Shown: positions 42,041 to 59,100, counted from the first letter of the stretch. The stretch: DNA of 64,000 nucleotides from Plasmopara viticola (GCA_001695595.3 MBPM02000037.1:372001-436000), one strand, 5' to 3'. Notes: generated by a model not told the origin, from the sequence alone. Made by a program: numbers and translations.

Positions 42041-43823
42041 TCTGTACCCCACTCCTTTATGAAAACTCTTCTGGAATGACTACTCCGTGGTGCACCAGCG
42101 TGAAAATTTCTCTATTGTCCGCTCACGATAATGCTATAAAGCAGAAGACGTATACGTACTCCAGCGTCGCTCATGACCGTCTAGCCCTTAGCCAAAGCTA
42201 CTAAAATCTAGACACCGCTATTGTCATCGCCTTGGACTATTGAGGACCCGTCAGCAACGATAAATGTTTTTTATTCTGGCTGCCCGACATGAACAAGAAA
42301 TGAAACGTCGACAATCTTTCCGATGGTGCACAGACCTTTCCCGCGCTGGATGCTAATCACGGTGACCTTTCACGTGCTAGTAAATTCTATTGCATCCGCG
42401 AACGCATGACTTGCTATTGTCTACGTAGGTCCCTCTTCGCTCAAAGAGGTCGTGCTTTGTGATGATCGCGTTACAGTCTCCGCGAACACCAGGGCTTAGA
42501 TACGGATTACCCCTGCCTCAAAGTGGTATCGTTATGCCTACTGCGTCTTGCATAGAATCCGGTCGTCATACTTCTTTTCTTTAAATTTTGTAGAGATTTA
42601 CCATTGCAAAGCACACAGTCACGCAGGTTTACATGTTGATTCTGGGGGAAAGTCACTGCCTGTTATAGTATTTCAAGAACAACAGTGAGCGTCCCAATGT
42701 CGAGCTCGAGAGGAACAATTTTAAGTGGACGAGTTCAACTTATTGTAATGTAGCTCGAAATCAAGCCGGAGGTCGCACTACATACATCTAGTGTGGTATA
42801 GTCCTGAACATTGGGTACAATCTTGCTAAGAAACTCTTCTCAAATTCTTCAAGCCGAACGGAATAGCAAAACATGCATCTTTGTCGACTCCTCGATATAC
42901 TGCAAGGGCATGAGGCCATCAGATAAACCGCGGACGGTCGAGAGTATTGCATAGCTCACAATTGGTTCGTATAAGTCAAGTTTTATCAAGTAGTCTAAAT
43001 GTGATACTCCTAGTATGCAATATTTCTACACACGTATAAGGGTCGGAGATGTCACAACGCTTCCGCGCGCATGTGCGCGCAGCACGCAATGCCTTTGTGG
43101 CTGTGAAGATGAAGACATAAGCTAGAGAAGCGATGTTGATGGTACCATAAATCCATTTCTATGCTGTAATACCTAGCGATTTCATTAGTTTGTCTATCAC
43201 AAAGCCGCCGTGTTACATCCTCGGGTTTGTATGAAAATATTCATACGCTGTTCAAGTGACCGTTACGCTCAAGTTATGGCTGTTTTTCGGTCGACGTAAG
43301 CTTCTGCAGAGCCTGGACGATACCAATAAATGTATTGTAAGAAGTCGACGACTTGCGCTTCATATTGCTTAAAACACGTGAACAATCTCCATGATTTTCG
43401 CTATTGGGTGCGTAATTGGGCTTTGCAGTCGGTGATGAGCTGCACAAAATGGAGAGCACATTCACGTATGACTCCTGCTCTCATATTTTTTCAAAGTTGA
43501 TCTAGAATCAAATTCTTCTTCTACTACAGAGAAATTAAGAATTTTACAATTTTGCTCAGGCAGCGAATTTTTACAAAGACCTTCTTTTCCTCTTAAAATT
43601 AATATAACTGTTTTTCTCAATAGATATACGTCTGGTCCACCTTTAATACTATTGATCCCACTTTTACTGCTGCTCGTATTTTAGTTATTACATAATATTG
43701 TAAGTACAAGACAGAGGGAGCGTATCTATGTGGCTGCTTTGATCTTAGAAAGTCTCGCACTTCAGATAGGGATATCTTGAAGGTTCTCAACAGTCACGTC
43801 CGAGCAAGTCCAGTCGCGCTACC
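42041..43823. other. Spacer between gypsy remnant and MAP kinase
   Basis: No gene. A GC palindrome GCGCGCA-TG-TGCGCGC lies near 43062-43077. The last few hundred bases presumably carry the MAP kinase promoter. Confidence 0.45.
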
Positions 43824-45214
43824 ATGTCAATCGAGCCCTCACGCTACGGCCCTGATTTCCACTGCATCACAGTGTCCCGCGATGTCTTTGAAGTTCGCTC
43901 GTACTACACAAACTTGCGCCCTGTTGGTGGCGGTTCCTATGGCATTGTCTGCTCTGCCGAAGACACGGTACCATTGCATTCGGCACCATCCTCATCGAAA
44001 TATCTCACTTTGCCTCCATGACTTCATACATCTTTAGCTGCGGGGACGAAAAGTGGCCATTAAAAAGATTACTGACGTCTTCGACGACCTCACGGATGCC
44101 AAGCGCATCTTGCGCGAGATGAAGCTGCTCCGTCACCTTGGAATACACGAGAATATAATCAATGTACGAGCTCAAGAACGAATGGTGATTGATTGTACAC
44201 TAACCGAGCACTCGTAACCGTATGCACAGATTCTGGACGTCATGTTGATCCCACCTAATGTCATGGACTTTAATGACATCTACATCGTCACTGACCTCAT
44301 GGAGAGCGATCTCGAACGAATTATCAGCTCATCACAGCCACTTTCCGACGCACACTTTCAATACTTTTTGTACCAAATCCTCCGCGGAATGAAATTCGTT
44401 CACTCGGGCAATGTGCTCCATCGCGATCTCAAGCCATCCAATTTGCTCGTGAACTCAAACTGCGACTTGTCCATCTGTGATTTTGGATTGGCACGCGGCG
44501 TCGAGACGGCACAGAACGAAGATCTCACCGAGTACGTTGTCACACGCTGGTACCGCGCACCGGAACTTCTAACCGACTGTCAAAACTACAACGACGCAGT
44601 AGACGTCTGGGCAATTGGATGCATTTTTGCCGAAATGTTGCGTCGTCGACCCTTTTTCACAGGACGCGACCCCTCGGATCAGCTGCACATGATTATTCGT
44701 GTGCTTGGCTCACCGACGGAAGAGGAAATGGCGTTTGTACCACATGAAGCTGCGAAACGAGCCATCATGCAGCATGGCTTCTATCCAAAGGTACTTCTTT
44801 TGACCCACGAATTTCCAGCGCTGGATTTTTATTTACTGATTAAAGTGATTGTCAATGTTCCAGCGCCCGTTGATTGAATTCTTCCCGGATGCCAATCCTC
44901 TGGCCGTGGATCTGCTCTCCCAGATGCTCAAATTTAATCCAGTCGAACGCATCTCCGTCATGCAGGCTTTGGCACATCCGTACTTGGCCCAGCTTCAAAA
45001 CCCCGTACGAGACGCTCTAGGGATGAATCACCATTCATAGCTGACTTGTGTATCCCTTTAGGCCGACGAACCCATGTGTTCTGCCCCCTTTAATTTTGAC
45101 TTTGAGCGCGAGTCGTTAGACTTGGGCGTCGAGATGCCCAAGACAGAGCTGCAGCGTCTAGTATTTCAGGAATGTATGTCGATCCACCAGATAGAAGCAC
45201 ACCATATGCAGTAA
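43824..45214 (+). CDS. Mitogen-activated protein kinase, ERK-type (TEY)
   Basis: Five exons: 43824-43967, 44038-44163, 44230-44790, 44864-45004, 45062-45214; 374 residues; introns 70, 66, 73 and 57 bp, all GTAC...AG and all phase 0. Every kinase landmark is present after splicing: glycine loop VGGGSYGIV (35-40), lysine in VAIKK (57), HRDLKPSN (HRD 154-156), DFG (174-176), the activation-loop TEY (190-192), [12 protein letters not shown] and [13 protein letters not shown]. The C-terminal lobe ends with DEP and FNFDFE. The TEY motif is dually phosphorylated by a MAP kinase kinase in this family (known). The gene is a conventional MAPK of about the usual length (~360-380). Reading through any intron gives a stop, which supports the model. 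The particular pathway cannot be read from sequence. Confidence 0.95.
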
Positions 45215-46408
45215 TAGCTAGCCAAACTTTGGCGGCTTGCTTGAGCGACGAAAGGAGTTCGGAGCAATAATATATTGTATAGTCTTTATTATTTTATACT
45301 TTATTGCACATCGAGGGGTACATGTTTTAGATCGATCGATCTTCAATGGTACTCGCGAGGTGGTTTTAGTCAGCTCTTTGTGCTAAATCTCAGTGGAGGA
45401 AGCAACCGATTTAGTTAAGGACAGGGGTTTCTCTTTTTTTAAGAGTATGATTTTGAACTTAGTTGTTATACCGTTTTTAGTGATAAGGATCTTGTGAAGT
45501 AGGAGCTTCATGTGTATGAGTAACAAACCGATGGGCGTCATTACAATTTTATACATTAACCCGTACATGACGCAAGTGACATTAGATTTCGAGTCTCTAA
45601 AAGCAGATCAGCGTGGAAACTCGACGAGAATAGAGCCCTGACCGATCATTTCCAAGATGCAAGACGTGCAGCATGTGCCTTTTGACCGTAACACCTTGAG
45701 CTCGGTGGTGTGACAATTTATCTGTAGACCGTATGTGAGTGATAGCGCCTATTCTGACGTTCTGCTTACGCAAGCACCACTTGAGAGATAAGGAAAAGTG
45801 TTGTGAGGGTATTACGAAAGAGAAAACGCAGTAGCTTTGCAAAAGCTATTGGTGATGCAGTAGCCAATTTTGAGTGTGTCTAAGACAATGAGGCAGGAAC
45901 CAGTGCGATGCCGATCAAGAGATCGCAGCACTAGCTGTAAATGCAAAAGAAGTGTTGATTGACAACGCAAAAGCCTCGGAGAGGTCTGCGATCGGCCTGA
46001 TGAGCTCTCCTTGATTCGTTTTCATTGGCGGAACCCTCGCAGATTAAAGCTCTAGATTGACAGAAACATGCGTATTTTGACACACAAGAGTAGCCCGCTC
46101 CTGGTTACCGACCAGGAAGCTCGCCTCTAAAGTTTTTTAGGTTCAGCAAATGCCTTTCTTGGTCAATGAATTCAAAATCAAAAACTTTAGTCACTTTACG
46201 AATTTTTACGAAATAGCCGACGCAACATTGTATGGAAGACGCAATAAAATGATGCAATCAATTATTGACAATTGATCCCGAAGATACAACCAACAGCTAA
46301 AGAGACAGGATATCCAACTTCTTAATCAATCCTATTTTTTGCAATCTTTTTGGTACCATCCAAAACCTTGTACGACCCTTTTTTTATATCATCGTTCGAA
46401 TTATAACC
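45215..46408. other. Intergenic region
   Basis: Non-coding AT-rich sequence after the MAP kinase, with a TATATTG/TTTATTATTTTATAC stretch at 45270-45300 that may hold its 3' end. No repeat or gene recognised. Confidence 0.5.
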
Positions 46409-47267
46409 ATGTCCACTCCGCGCCCACACCAGCGCGTGGGCGACGCAGCGTGGGGCAAAATGCCCAAAGTGGTACGTGTCTTTACATTCTTTCCTCCTCA
46501 TCTTGTACTTACAGGTTAATTGGTCAGAACGGTGAGCTCTTTGCACTGACTTATGGCGCGCTCGTCACGCAGCTTATCAAAGACTTTGAGGACCTCAAGC
46601 TCGTGAACCAGCAGCTCGACAAAATGTACGACCAGCCTTATCATGTTTTTCATCTGCTAAATTTGCGAAATCAAAGGGCTAAATATCTGCAACATATTTA
46701 TGATTTAGGGGCTATAACATTGGCGTGCGGCTCGTTGACGAGTTTCTGGCCAAATCCGGAGTAAACAATTGCCAGGATTTTAAAGACACATCCGAGGTGG
46801 TGGCAAAAGTAGCTTTTAAGATGTTTCTAGGCATAAATGTGGAGGTTTCTCAGTGGAATGCTATGGGCACTGCGTGCAGTCTTTTGATCCACGACAATCC
46901 GCTCACAGGTAGCGCGTGATAGCTGGCCAACACTTGGCAAACAAGCCACTGCTGACAATGGTTCGGGTCTCTTTGTTTGTCGCTAGAATTTGTGGAATTA
47001 CCGCCCAGTGCATACGGGGTGTTGTGGTACTCGAATGTCTTGTGTGGTGTGCTGCGGGGTGCCCTGGAAATGGTGCAAATGCGCGTCGACGCGCAATTTG
47101 TGAAGGACGTGCTGCAGGGAGACGAAGTGTCGGAGATTCGGTTCGTGGCTTGAAAGTGGTGGTGAAAGGATGAGTGGAATATACTGACAAGCGTGTACTC
47201 GTCACGTAGGTTGGAACTGAAGGGCATGATCGAAGAGGCGATGGGGGACGAATACAAGGAGGATTGA
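46409..47267 (+). CDS. TRAPPC3: TRAPP complex subunit BET3 / TRAPPC3
   Basis: Five exons: 46409-46471, 46528-46625, 46709-46908, 46987-47140, 47210-47267; 190 residues (human 180). Introns are 56, 83, 78 and 69 bp. The spliced product reads as BET3 throughout: NGELFALTYGALVTQL, VNQQLDKMGYNIGVRLVDE, FLAKSGVNNCQDF, VAKVAFKMFLG, NPLTEFVELP, YSNVLCGVLRGALEMVQM and a short acidic end. Cys75 corresponds in position to the cysteine that is acylated inside the hydrophobic channel of mammalian BET3 (known). TRAPP tethers ER-derived vesicles at the Golgi and activates Ypt1/Rab1. The second acceptor chosen (TTGGTCAG at 46520-46527) restores KVNGELF; an earlier CAG would put a stop in frame. Confidence 0.94.
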
Positions 47268-48055
47268 GGGAGTTTCAGCGGGAAGCCTGGATAATTTGCG
47301 TCTCTGATTCTTACAAAATTTGTGCATGATTGCGAGTTGGACATTTGTGGACTCAGCAAGAGTAATCTTCGATCATCTGGACTTCAGTCGGCTAAAAAGA
47401 ATACCGTAGCAAGTTACTATTTGCCACACAATTAGCCGTAAGTGCTACTTTTTGGAATATTAATGTCTTGTCTGATATTAATGGAAGCCTTACGTTTAAT
47501 ACAATTGCGGTACTTAATCGATCGGCTTTCCCTCTAAATCTTGATCTTTTATTATTTAGTGACTCGTAAAATATAGCACACCTTAGATGGCTTGCTCTTA
47601 GGCATTTCTTGTGGCATCATACTACATAATTATAGTACTGATGGAATTAGCATACAATTGTCGGCATCTTTTTTTGGTGCATACGCGTCAAATGAGCCTA
47701 CTCATTATGTGAAAATTATCTGATGCTTAAGTTCTCGCATTGCGATAAAACTGAAAAACACAGAACTCTATCATACTATTGAAAGCTGGTAGTACACGCT
47801 TCCAAATTCAACCAATTGGTGTTCCTCATCTTTATTTTCCATTTGTCGACTAATCTTCCTCTTCTGCGCATTATACAACCAAAAAATGGGTCATGATCCT
47901 TATTTCAAGTTGACGTTCACAATAATAAACAGTTGTTTAAATTCCCATTTGTAATATCGTAAGTCTCTTTTCATCTTTTTCTAATCAATTTGATATGTTG
48001 TGTAACATTTGTGTGTAAACGCAACCATTAGCGTAGCACCATCACACCCGCCGCC
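47268..48055. other. Intergenic region between TRAPPC3 and the BEACH gene
   Basis: About 790 bases, AT-rich, no gene; includes the presumed promoter of the following gene. Nothing else recognised. Confidence 0.5.
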
Positions 48056-51568
<3,513 letters not shown>

Positions 51569-52028
51569 GCTTTCACTCCCCGTGGCATGAAGATTCGATT
51601 CCAAAGCTGTAAATTGTGATGAAATGCGTTGGAATGCGTCCACGTGAAGTGATTCGACGCTTGGTGATAGGATTATAAGAGTTCCATCGAGTTTGTTGGT
51701 ATGGAGAGAAAAAGACATGAGTTGTGCCACTTTCGTCATCGGTACAAAATGGAACGGTACAGAGTATCAATGTGTATCGAAAAGGTGACTAGTTCAATTA
51801 GAAGTGTACAAATGACCCCGACGTAGACAAAAGATTACGTGACGTATGCTTGTAGTACACAAGTTGCTGCACGGCGTGCAGGAAGGTATTTTATTTCGAT
51901 CCGACTGATCACTATTCTTGTGCAATCAAAAGACGGAGAGTTTTGATTTACTGCTTATTGGACCTATAACCTAGTATATGCATCACATTGCAGCCCTAAT
52001 TTAGCGTTTTTAAATCAGTACAAGTTCC
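51569..52028. other. 3' flank of BEACH gene
   Basis: Non-coding, moderately AT-rich, no feature recognised before the retroposon insertion. Confidence 0.5.
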
Positions 52029-52384
52029 GGTAGGATAACTGTAATGTAATGTAATGTATTACGTTATCGCGTCGCCAAGTTATGCACGTGCTAGGCTCAG
52101 TCTGGCTAGTCCACGGCATAGAGTGGTGTCCGCATACGTCGGAACTCGTTCGGCGGGCAGTGCAGCCAGCACCGAGGTCGTGAGGGTCTTCCATTATTCT
52201 GCTTAGCTCTGACTTGGTAAGAGCCCAGGTGGCGCCCGGTGCTGGAGACCGTCGCGTCGAGGGTGAGACTCGTTAGAGACCTGCAGATGCCCGAGAGCAC
52301 CTGCCCGAAGCGCGCGAGCATTTAGCCCCCGCGCTTGGAAGGAGGGCGTCACCCCAACCTTTTCCAAGCTGGTAGGATAACTGT
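52029..52384 (-). repeat. Short retroposon (SINE-like) with (ATTAC)n tail, copy 2
   Basis: The element proper is 52043-52370 (328 bp), minus orientation. It is flanked by perfect 14-bp direct repeats GGTAGGATAACTGT at 52029-52042 and 52371-52384, the clearest target-site duplication in the window. Its 5' base (AGCTTGG...) is the same as in copy 1, which defines the true element start. The 3' tail has three ATTAC-type units. A one-base deletion relative to copies 1, 3 and 4 (GCGCCCGG against GCGCCCTGG) breaks the reading frame that runs through the others. Confidence 0.9.
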
Positions 52385-53099
52385 CGCTCCATATTCGGTT
52401 TTTTAGGGAGGGCAGCTTTTACCGCAAATGTTAGGCTAAAAGTTTTACTCAGTCATGTAATTTTTTAATTTAACAATTGAGTTATCAATTTTACACATTC
52501 GTCTACATTACTCCGAGGAAAGGACCATGTTTGACAAATACTCAGTCTTACTCGAAAAATAATTCGAATGATCTAGTCAAAGTCCGTTGCAATTATTCCC
52601 GGATACTTTTCGCCGCCCTCGCCAACCCACGTTTATTTAGTGCAGACATCGAACGCGCGGTAGTCGTACTCTATTGGCTCTGGTGCTCAACATTAAGCGC
52701 CAAGGCTAATTACTGCTGTCGTCAAGTGAGCGCTGCACGATGTCTTTGCTGCCCGAAAAAGAAAACGCGATCGAGTCTGCGACGTATAAAAAGCAGAAAA
52801 ATCGCAAAGAAAATAAGAACAAAGGCGGCTCTAAATCGTTGACAATAAGGGTGGCCTAAATTTTGATCCCGCAAACAGTGGGGCAGACCTTGTATTGATA
52901 TAATTCGCCACTAGCCACGTTAAAAATGATACGTAAACTACAACAGATCCACGAAGAATCAAGTAGTTCAAATTACAAAGCGTTTACAAAATTTCTGGCC
53001 ATAGAAGCCTCCAATAGTTGTTAGGTCACCAACACTTGAATATGTGACGATGCTTTTATAATAATAGACCGCATACGAGATGTGTTTTATTTTCCGACA
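52385..53099. other. Repeat-rich spacer
   Basis: A frame of 121 codons (52477-52842, plus) ends in a lysine/arginine-rich stretch, but it has no recognisable domain and I do not call it a gene. No other signal. Confidence 0.4.
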
Positions 53100-53104
53100 A
53101 ACCA

Positions 53105-53365
53105 ACCTTACGGCTTAAGCGGCTAGTTGCTAGAGCCAGGGTTAGTAGGTTCACGTGGGATCCAAACTTAGGCAGCCGGATATAGGTCACATGAGTGGAC
53201 GATCTGTTTCATCCAACTGCGCCTTGTTGTATGTGTGGCAGTTAGGTGGGCTGGACATTTACTGACCGGAAGAGCCCGTTATATAATAAGGGGTACAAAG
53301 GTGATCCTTTCAAAGTCGGATGGCTGCCGGCATTCTGCACTAGAGATAGCTTAATCCTATTATGT
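53105..53365 (+). repeat. tRNA-derived SINE-like element, copy B
   Basis: Diverged partner of 16255-16560. Here the head reads more like a tRNA: CGGCTTAAGCGG resembles an A box with one extra base, followed by CTAGTTGCTAGAGCCAGGG and a decayed B box (GGTTCACG). Body blocks gtgggctggac, gaccggaagagccc, aaggggtac and tagagatagctt match copy A in order. Target duplications were not found, so the copy is old. Confidence 0.45.
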
Positions 53366-55499
53366 GGATTTGCTTTTTTCTCCATGATCAGACCAAGTCT
53401 ACAATTTGCCAGGCCATAAATAAACAAAGACAAAAACAGGTTAATGGTTTCTCTCCCACGTCACACACCCCACTCCCTTTTCGGTCATGCCCAGCCTAAG
53501 TCCTTGCACTTTGCCTCAGCTGAAAATTGAATTTTCCATAGTTTTGTGTAGCTCATCCAAGCTGAGAAACAACGTTATGTGTCCTGAGCCTAACGTAATT
53601 TCTGACTAATTTTGCTCCAATTACATCGTAGTGCAACTCCCTAAGAAGGACGCTCGGCTGCACTGACATGAGTCTACAATAAGCTTCATCTCACGTAAAG
53701 ATGACGAGAGCACTCCCCGTCGGCTGCTTCTGCTTTCTTCTGGGAATCGAGGTGCCTTTGTTCGAGTTTTTTTCACGTCTTTAGACACTAGAATCATACA
53801 GCAGTTGCAATTCTACATCTTCTTTAAGTTGCAAAATGTATCTGGAAATAAATGAGCCATAATTTCTACAAAAAATGACTGGCTCCTAGATACACAAAGA
53901 ATGGCATTAGGTGTGCTAAATTACTACGCCACGAGCCCAATTTTCGCGTTCAGCAGACGCCGTTACCGAGACTGCAGGAAAATATTTGCTGGATCTTAAT
54001 CGTCATTAGCGAATAAGTGCTACGTCGCTTTTGCAGGAGTGATCCAGCAATTTTCTCCGGATTTGCTTCAATTTATGTGGACCCCTATCGAATTCCAAAA
54101 TTATGACTTTCCTGGAATTAACGCCACAAACTGTAATGTGGACTTCCAGCCTCAGCCATCTTCGCAAATTTAAGTCTGTTCGAAGCGCTAAAATTTGCTT
54201 TGAGTGTGTCGAATAGAATATCTGTCCGAATCTGGCGTAAGCATTTGTGCTTTCGAATCAAAGCTACACTGTACCCGGAATTAGCCTCTTGATACTATGT
54301 GGATCTTTAACGTCTGCCAGATGATGCGACGGATGAAACAACTAACGACTCGTTCGCCGAATGCAGCAAGCCACCGCTCTATATCACGTCGGCTCATGCT
54401 GGAGGGGCCTTCTTTCTCGCAGCCAACAGGTTAATTTCAACCGAAAGCTGCTTCTAACTTGAGTAGTGTTAAGTTTTCGTACCTCACTTTTCGCACCTCA
54501 CTTTACCACGTGCACTTTACTGGTAAAGGCTACTTAGTGGTAACAGCGCTAAAGCAGCAGCTTCTCAGCCTATCAAGAGCTTCTCAAATTTGGTGCGTCT
54601 GTCGATTTGATTGAATGGCTAAGTGGCTGTTAAGACGGACCTGATCCGCCAAGAGCAAGGCCTAGACCTACACAAGTAGACTAAACCACCCCATCTATTG
54701 TGGAGCTATCGGAGTGATAGAAGGTGTCCTAAAGGTTGTGATTAATAAAGGTAATGTTGAACAGCTATGAGTTAAAGTGCTTTGCGCGGTAATTAAAGAC
54801 TTTCTTGCAACACTTTCTTTTTCAAGTCGGATTCGAACACATTTGGTTTTCTTTTTCAAGCCCAGCCCAATCTCTACCGTTCTCTTTTCGACTTCACAAT
54901 GAAAAATCAGTTTTTACACCGCCTTCGCGCCAACGTCTTCACACACACTGATCTTTTAGCATAATCCGCACAAACACACTCGTCGGAAGAAGTGACAACA
55001 GTGTGGTTGACCGACTTTTCTAACCTTACTCTGACCTACAAGTCTTTAATTTCTAGACCCTCTTGGGACAATAGCGGCCGAATTAACGACAAATTTGACC
55101 TAATTAACGATTATTGGAAAGATCTGGCGCTCCAGATTATTGCAATTGGTACCTATACGATTTCGCTTAAACTAAAAGCAAATAGTGAAATAGCAGCTTC
55201 GGTACGTCCTTACGCACTAAGGCTACTATGCGATGACTAAACCCCTGCCGACTTGGTAATGTTTCTCTTATCGAGTCACATTTATGCAGGGCCGCTCGAC
55301 CGGCTTTCACACAACTATCAAATACCTAAGAAAACAAGGTACCTCAGTGGATCTCTTGAACTGACTCACATGTCAAGAGTAGTAAGATCTGAGAGAAATT
55401 TTAATCAGTGCAATCGGCTCAATAATGTGGAGTTGCTAAGTTGCAAAAGGAATTGACCGGGACGCAATACGCTACTGCTACCTTAAAGCCGATTCCTAT
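53366..55499. other. Degenerate repeat tract
   Basis: No gene. An 82-codon plus-strand frame at 54992-55240 is protein-like but short and isolated; I could not assign it. Confidence 0.45.
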
Positions 55500-55740
55500 C
55501 TCTTGTCCATTTTATCTAATGGACAGAATGCATATGCGTCATATATAGTTTACGCAACACTCAATTATGCACAATTGACTGGCTGGATCGTTGAGCCAAT
55601 CGGGGTTCGCCACACTGACATTAACGTCAACCGAAAGTTCTGTTTCCAAACGAACTTAAGCGAGGCATGAACTTTGACAAGTGAACAATGACATCCCCCG
55701 TAACTTGACTTCACGCTAAAAGTTGTTCAACAAGTCCGCC
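55500..55740 (+). repeat. Host repeat, intact reference copy for the 60.8-61.3 kb region
   Basis: This unnamed dispersed repeat matches two separated pieces further right. Bases 55510-55563 (aatggaca..., tagtttacgcaacactc) match 60803-60836 in direct orientation. Bases 55554-55700 (aacactc, aattg, tggatcgtt, caaccgaaa, catg...ctttgaca) match the reverse complement of 61166-61342. Its reading frames are broken; it may be part of a retroelement, but no domain was identified. Confidence 0.65.
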
Positions 55741-56190
55741 CAATGCAAAACATGGTCATGATCTGGTTTCCACGCGCTCTCGTAGATAAGAAAACCTTTG
55801 CACTCGACAAGCCATTCGCGTCTATGGTTCACCTTATGAAACCCTAATGATTTCTTCAAAATGTACGTCTAATCACCATCTTTTATAAATAATTATTGGC
55901 GCGGCTATTAGTGTGGATCGTGTATTAGAATAATCTGCATTTGGTACATAATGCGTAAAAAATCGACACTGAACGTCGGATGTAGTCGTGACAAGCAGGC
56001 AAATTCCTTTATGCAACATTATCGTTGATCATCTTGATATTGCGAAAGGAGCCATAGCTAGTTAACTTGTTTTGTCATCCGCGCCTACTCAGTGATTCTC
56101 ATGGGCAAACTCTTGGAATTGAAAAGAACTAAATCACTTTTCTACAAACTCAACTTTGCGTCGCTTCTTGTTGTAGCACTGCTTCTGTCT
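55741..56190. other. Spacer before the minus-strand gypsy element
   Basis: Stops in all frames; may belong to the 3' end of the gypsy element, but no LTR was recognised. Confidence 0.4.
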
Positions 56191-59100
56191 TTATTGAGTG
56201 GCAAGCAAGTTCTTTCGTACAAGTTCAACTAACTTCTTGCACTCATCCACACGCGGCTTGGCAAATTTAATCAGCGGACCTACTCGCGATGAACTTGAGT
56301 ACTCGTTTAGCGCTATTGGCCTTGTTGGTATTCTTGTGTCGGTCGCAAATGGCAATAACCTGGTCGAGGAACTGGCAAATGTTGCATATGCATACTCAAT
56401 GGTACTATAATCATGTGCCCATTCATTGCCATGATTTGAAGCCATCCAGCACGATACGTCTTCCAGAATTATATAAATTGTTGCTTTGTGCTCGATCAGC
56501 CATCGTCACACTCAGCTTGACTTCCATTTGATTCATCGGTAATCTCCGAAATTTGAAAGTAAATTAGGATTGTGGATCAATTGCATCTGTGGTTGTCTAG
56601 AAAGATAGACAAAACGTATTCGTGGCCGTTCAGCATGGTGGCGCTTTTGAAGAAAGAATATACGCTTAGTTGTTGCTCTAACGCATCTACCACAGCAGCA
56701 TTTTGACATCTTTCTAAATAACTATAGTGACACAACGCTATATAAATATATAAATATATTTGTGTTACTGATGATGATTTGGGGCAATCCGTGGTTAGTT
56801 ACGACTCCATAAAATAAAAATCTGGCCACGTCTTTAGCATTAGCCTTGCAGTGACTTAAAAAGGAATTTGCACGCTTTGACAACTTGTCTACGACCGACA
56901 AAAAAGCGTCGTGCCCCATTCAAAACTGACAGCCCCACAACATTTTCTTTAATACAAACTTTATACATTCGTTTGTAATCAGGATTGGCATCAATCTTCC
57001 GATCCCCTTGAGACTGCTTGACTTCGATCGTATACGAAAAAATGTACCCCCGAACGTTTTTTCTTCTGATGTTAGCCAACAACATTATTTCTTAACTTTG
57101 AAGAATGAGCCGCCTTTGCTCCAACATGTTGACCACCAATAATACTCGTGCGCGACTTGACGTTGTGATTTGCTTGAAGCTATAGCAGCTTTTTCCTCTT
57201 CACAAACTTTGAGTTTCATTCGCTTCGTTGCCATTTCAAAAGTCACCAAAGACTGGATACATCGCGTAGCCTTATTAAAACTCACCTTTTGTCTTTGTAC
57301 CCAAATGCGTGCTGACGAGTTCGTATCCGACGCCGTTGAGTTGATTTGTAAATAGACTTCTAGTGAATTTGACGCATTGCGATAGGATTGCTCCTCCGCG
57401 TCGTCGAAAATTACGTTAGCCAAGCATTTATGGCGACAGATTCTTTGCAGCCGCACCATGATCCGCCAACCGGGATCCGCTACAACGTTCTGCACACTTC
57501 TCACATGATGAATAAGAATTAAGAGAAGAACGTTATGAATTGCACCAACTTTGGTGATATTCTGGGGTGATGCAACATCCATTGACATGCAAAATCTCCG
57601 TATAGACATCAAATGGTCGACCATGGAGATAGTGTCGCCGTTTTTCCAGGACCAGCTTAATGGCAAGTAGATTTGCCCCGTGCGGGGCCGAAGTATTTCT
57701 TGTTGCCCGATTTTTGTTTTTAATATAGTGCAATCGGACGGTATTCTTTTTAAAAACGTTGAGATAGCGCTGCGCCGACACTATAAACAGGTGCATTCGT
57801 GGTGACAAGAAACCCGTTAGAAAAATCGGGCATCTTCAAAATCAGAGCTTGTTGCAAAGCCAGCTTTAAGTTCAAACGAGCATTCTCTTGTTCTGGACTT
57901 CAGTATATTTCTTCGTCAACATTCTTAATGGTAATGCATAAGTAGCAATTTCACAGATAAAACAACAGCGAGCTTTAAAAAGCTGAGTAGCTCTTTTGTG
58001 GGCTACTTAGCTTTTTAACATGGCTGCGGCAAATTTGATCGCGAGTGCGTTTTTTTAGCAATTGACAATCCGACACCTGATACAGTGTGTCTTAGAAAGT
58101 CAACGGACGGCAATCTAAACGAGCACTTGTCACAATGAGGGATAGCATCAGGCGTAATTAAGTATCAGGCATTCCGGCGATGCATATAAGGAAAACACTC
58201 CATTGATACGTCTTCTTGTGTGTGCGGAAGGACGTATATTGTCGCGAGACCAATGCAACTATTATTCAAATGAAAATCCAAGTCAAGTTAATCACAAAGT
58301 TGCATCTTGTCAGACGTTTATAGATCAGAGGAGACGGAATCTACAGAACCCGTGTCTGACTATTTATATAACGCTAATCGACTACTTTTCTATCTTAGCC
58401 AATTCAAGCGCTTACGGAGCACGTTAATGGCAGGATCGGTCTTCGAATATTAGGAAATATTCGAAACCCACGGCGAAAACGATACTTCAATATATTCTTT
58501 GCTTCTCCATGTTTTCTTTTCAGTGCATTTTTGTACAAGCGATATATTTCTTTGCCTTGGGAGCGCCCTGAAAGAAACTCATACGGATGTTTGTCCGAAG
58601 ACAGATTGAAGAATCCTGCCAGCACCGGTTTGACCAAACCCGACAACGCCTTTAACTCCATTGACATGTGCTTACCTTGTACACTTCGTCGTATGCTCCT
58701 TTCTTGATTTTCACAGCAAATTCGTCTCCATTCATTAAAAATTCGATTATCACGTTTGCCACAGGCGCCTCTGCCATATCCGAGCTTATCGAAAATGAGA
58801 TGTCGTTCGTTCTCCAATCGTCTATATTTATAGTGCAACGGTACTTCTAGAATGACGTTATGCTTATCAATCACCTGATTCTACTCCGTGAAATTCTGAT
58901 TATTAAATACGTATCGTCAAATAGTGAAATTTTCTTGCACCTTCTTCACTAGCGGATTCTATCAAACGCCTATGATAGCAAATTTCATGTTCTAATTATC
59001 TTCGTCGCAAATCCGGGCCGAATCAAATTTACATTCCACCCGCTGTCCTTGGGCACTATTACTTGCTTCTCATTGATCTCTGCTGGTTTTCTGAGTAGAT

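Noticed and set aside
43062..43077. GC palindrome GCGCGCATGTGCGCGC as a regulatory site
   Set aside because: A single occurrence about 750 bp from the nearest gene; no second copy or known factor to support a function.
56730..56765. TATATAAATATATAAATATATTT run as a promoter
   Set aside because: It lies within decayed gypsy sequence and no gene starts nearby; simple AT repeat.
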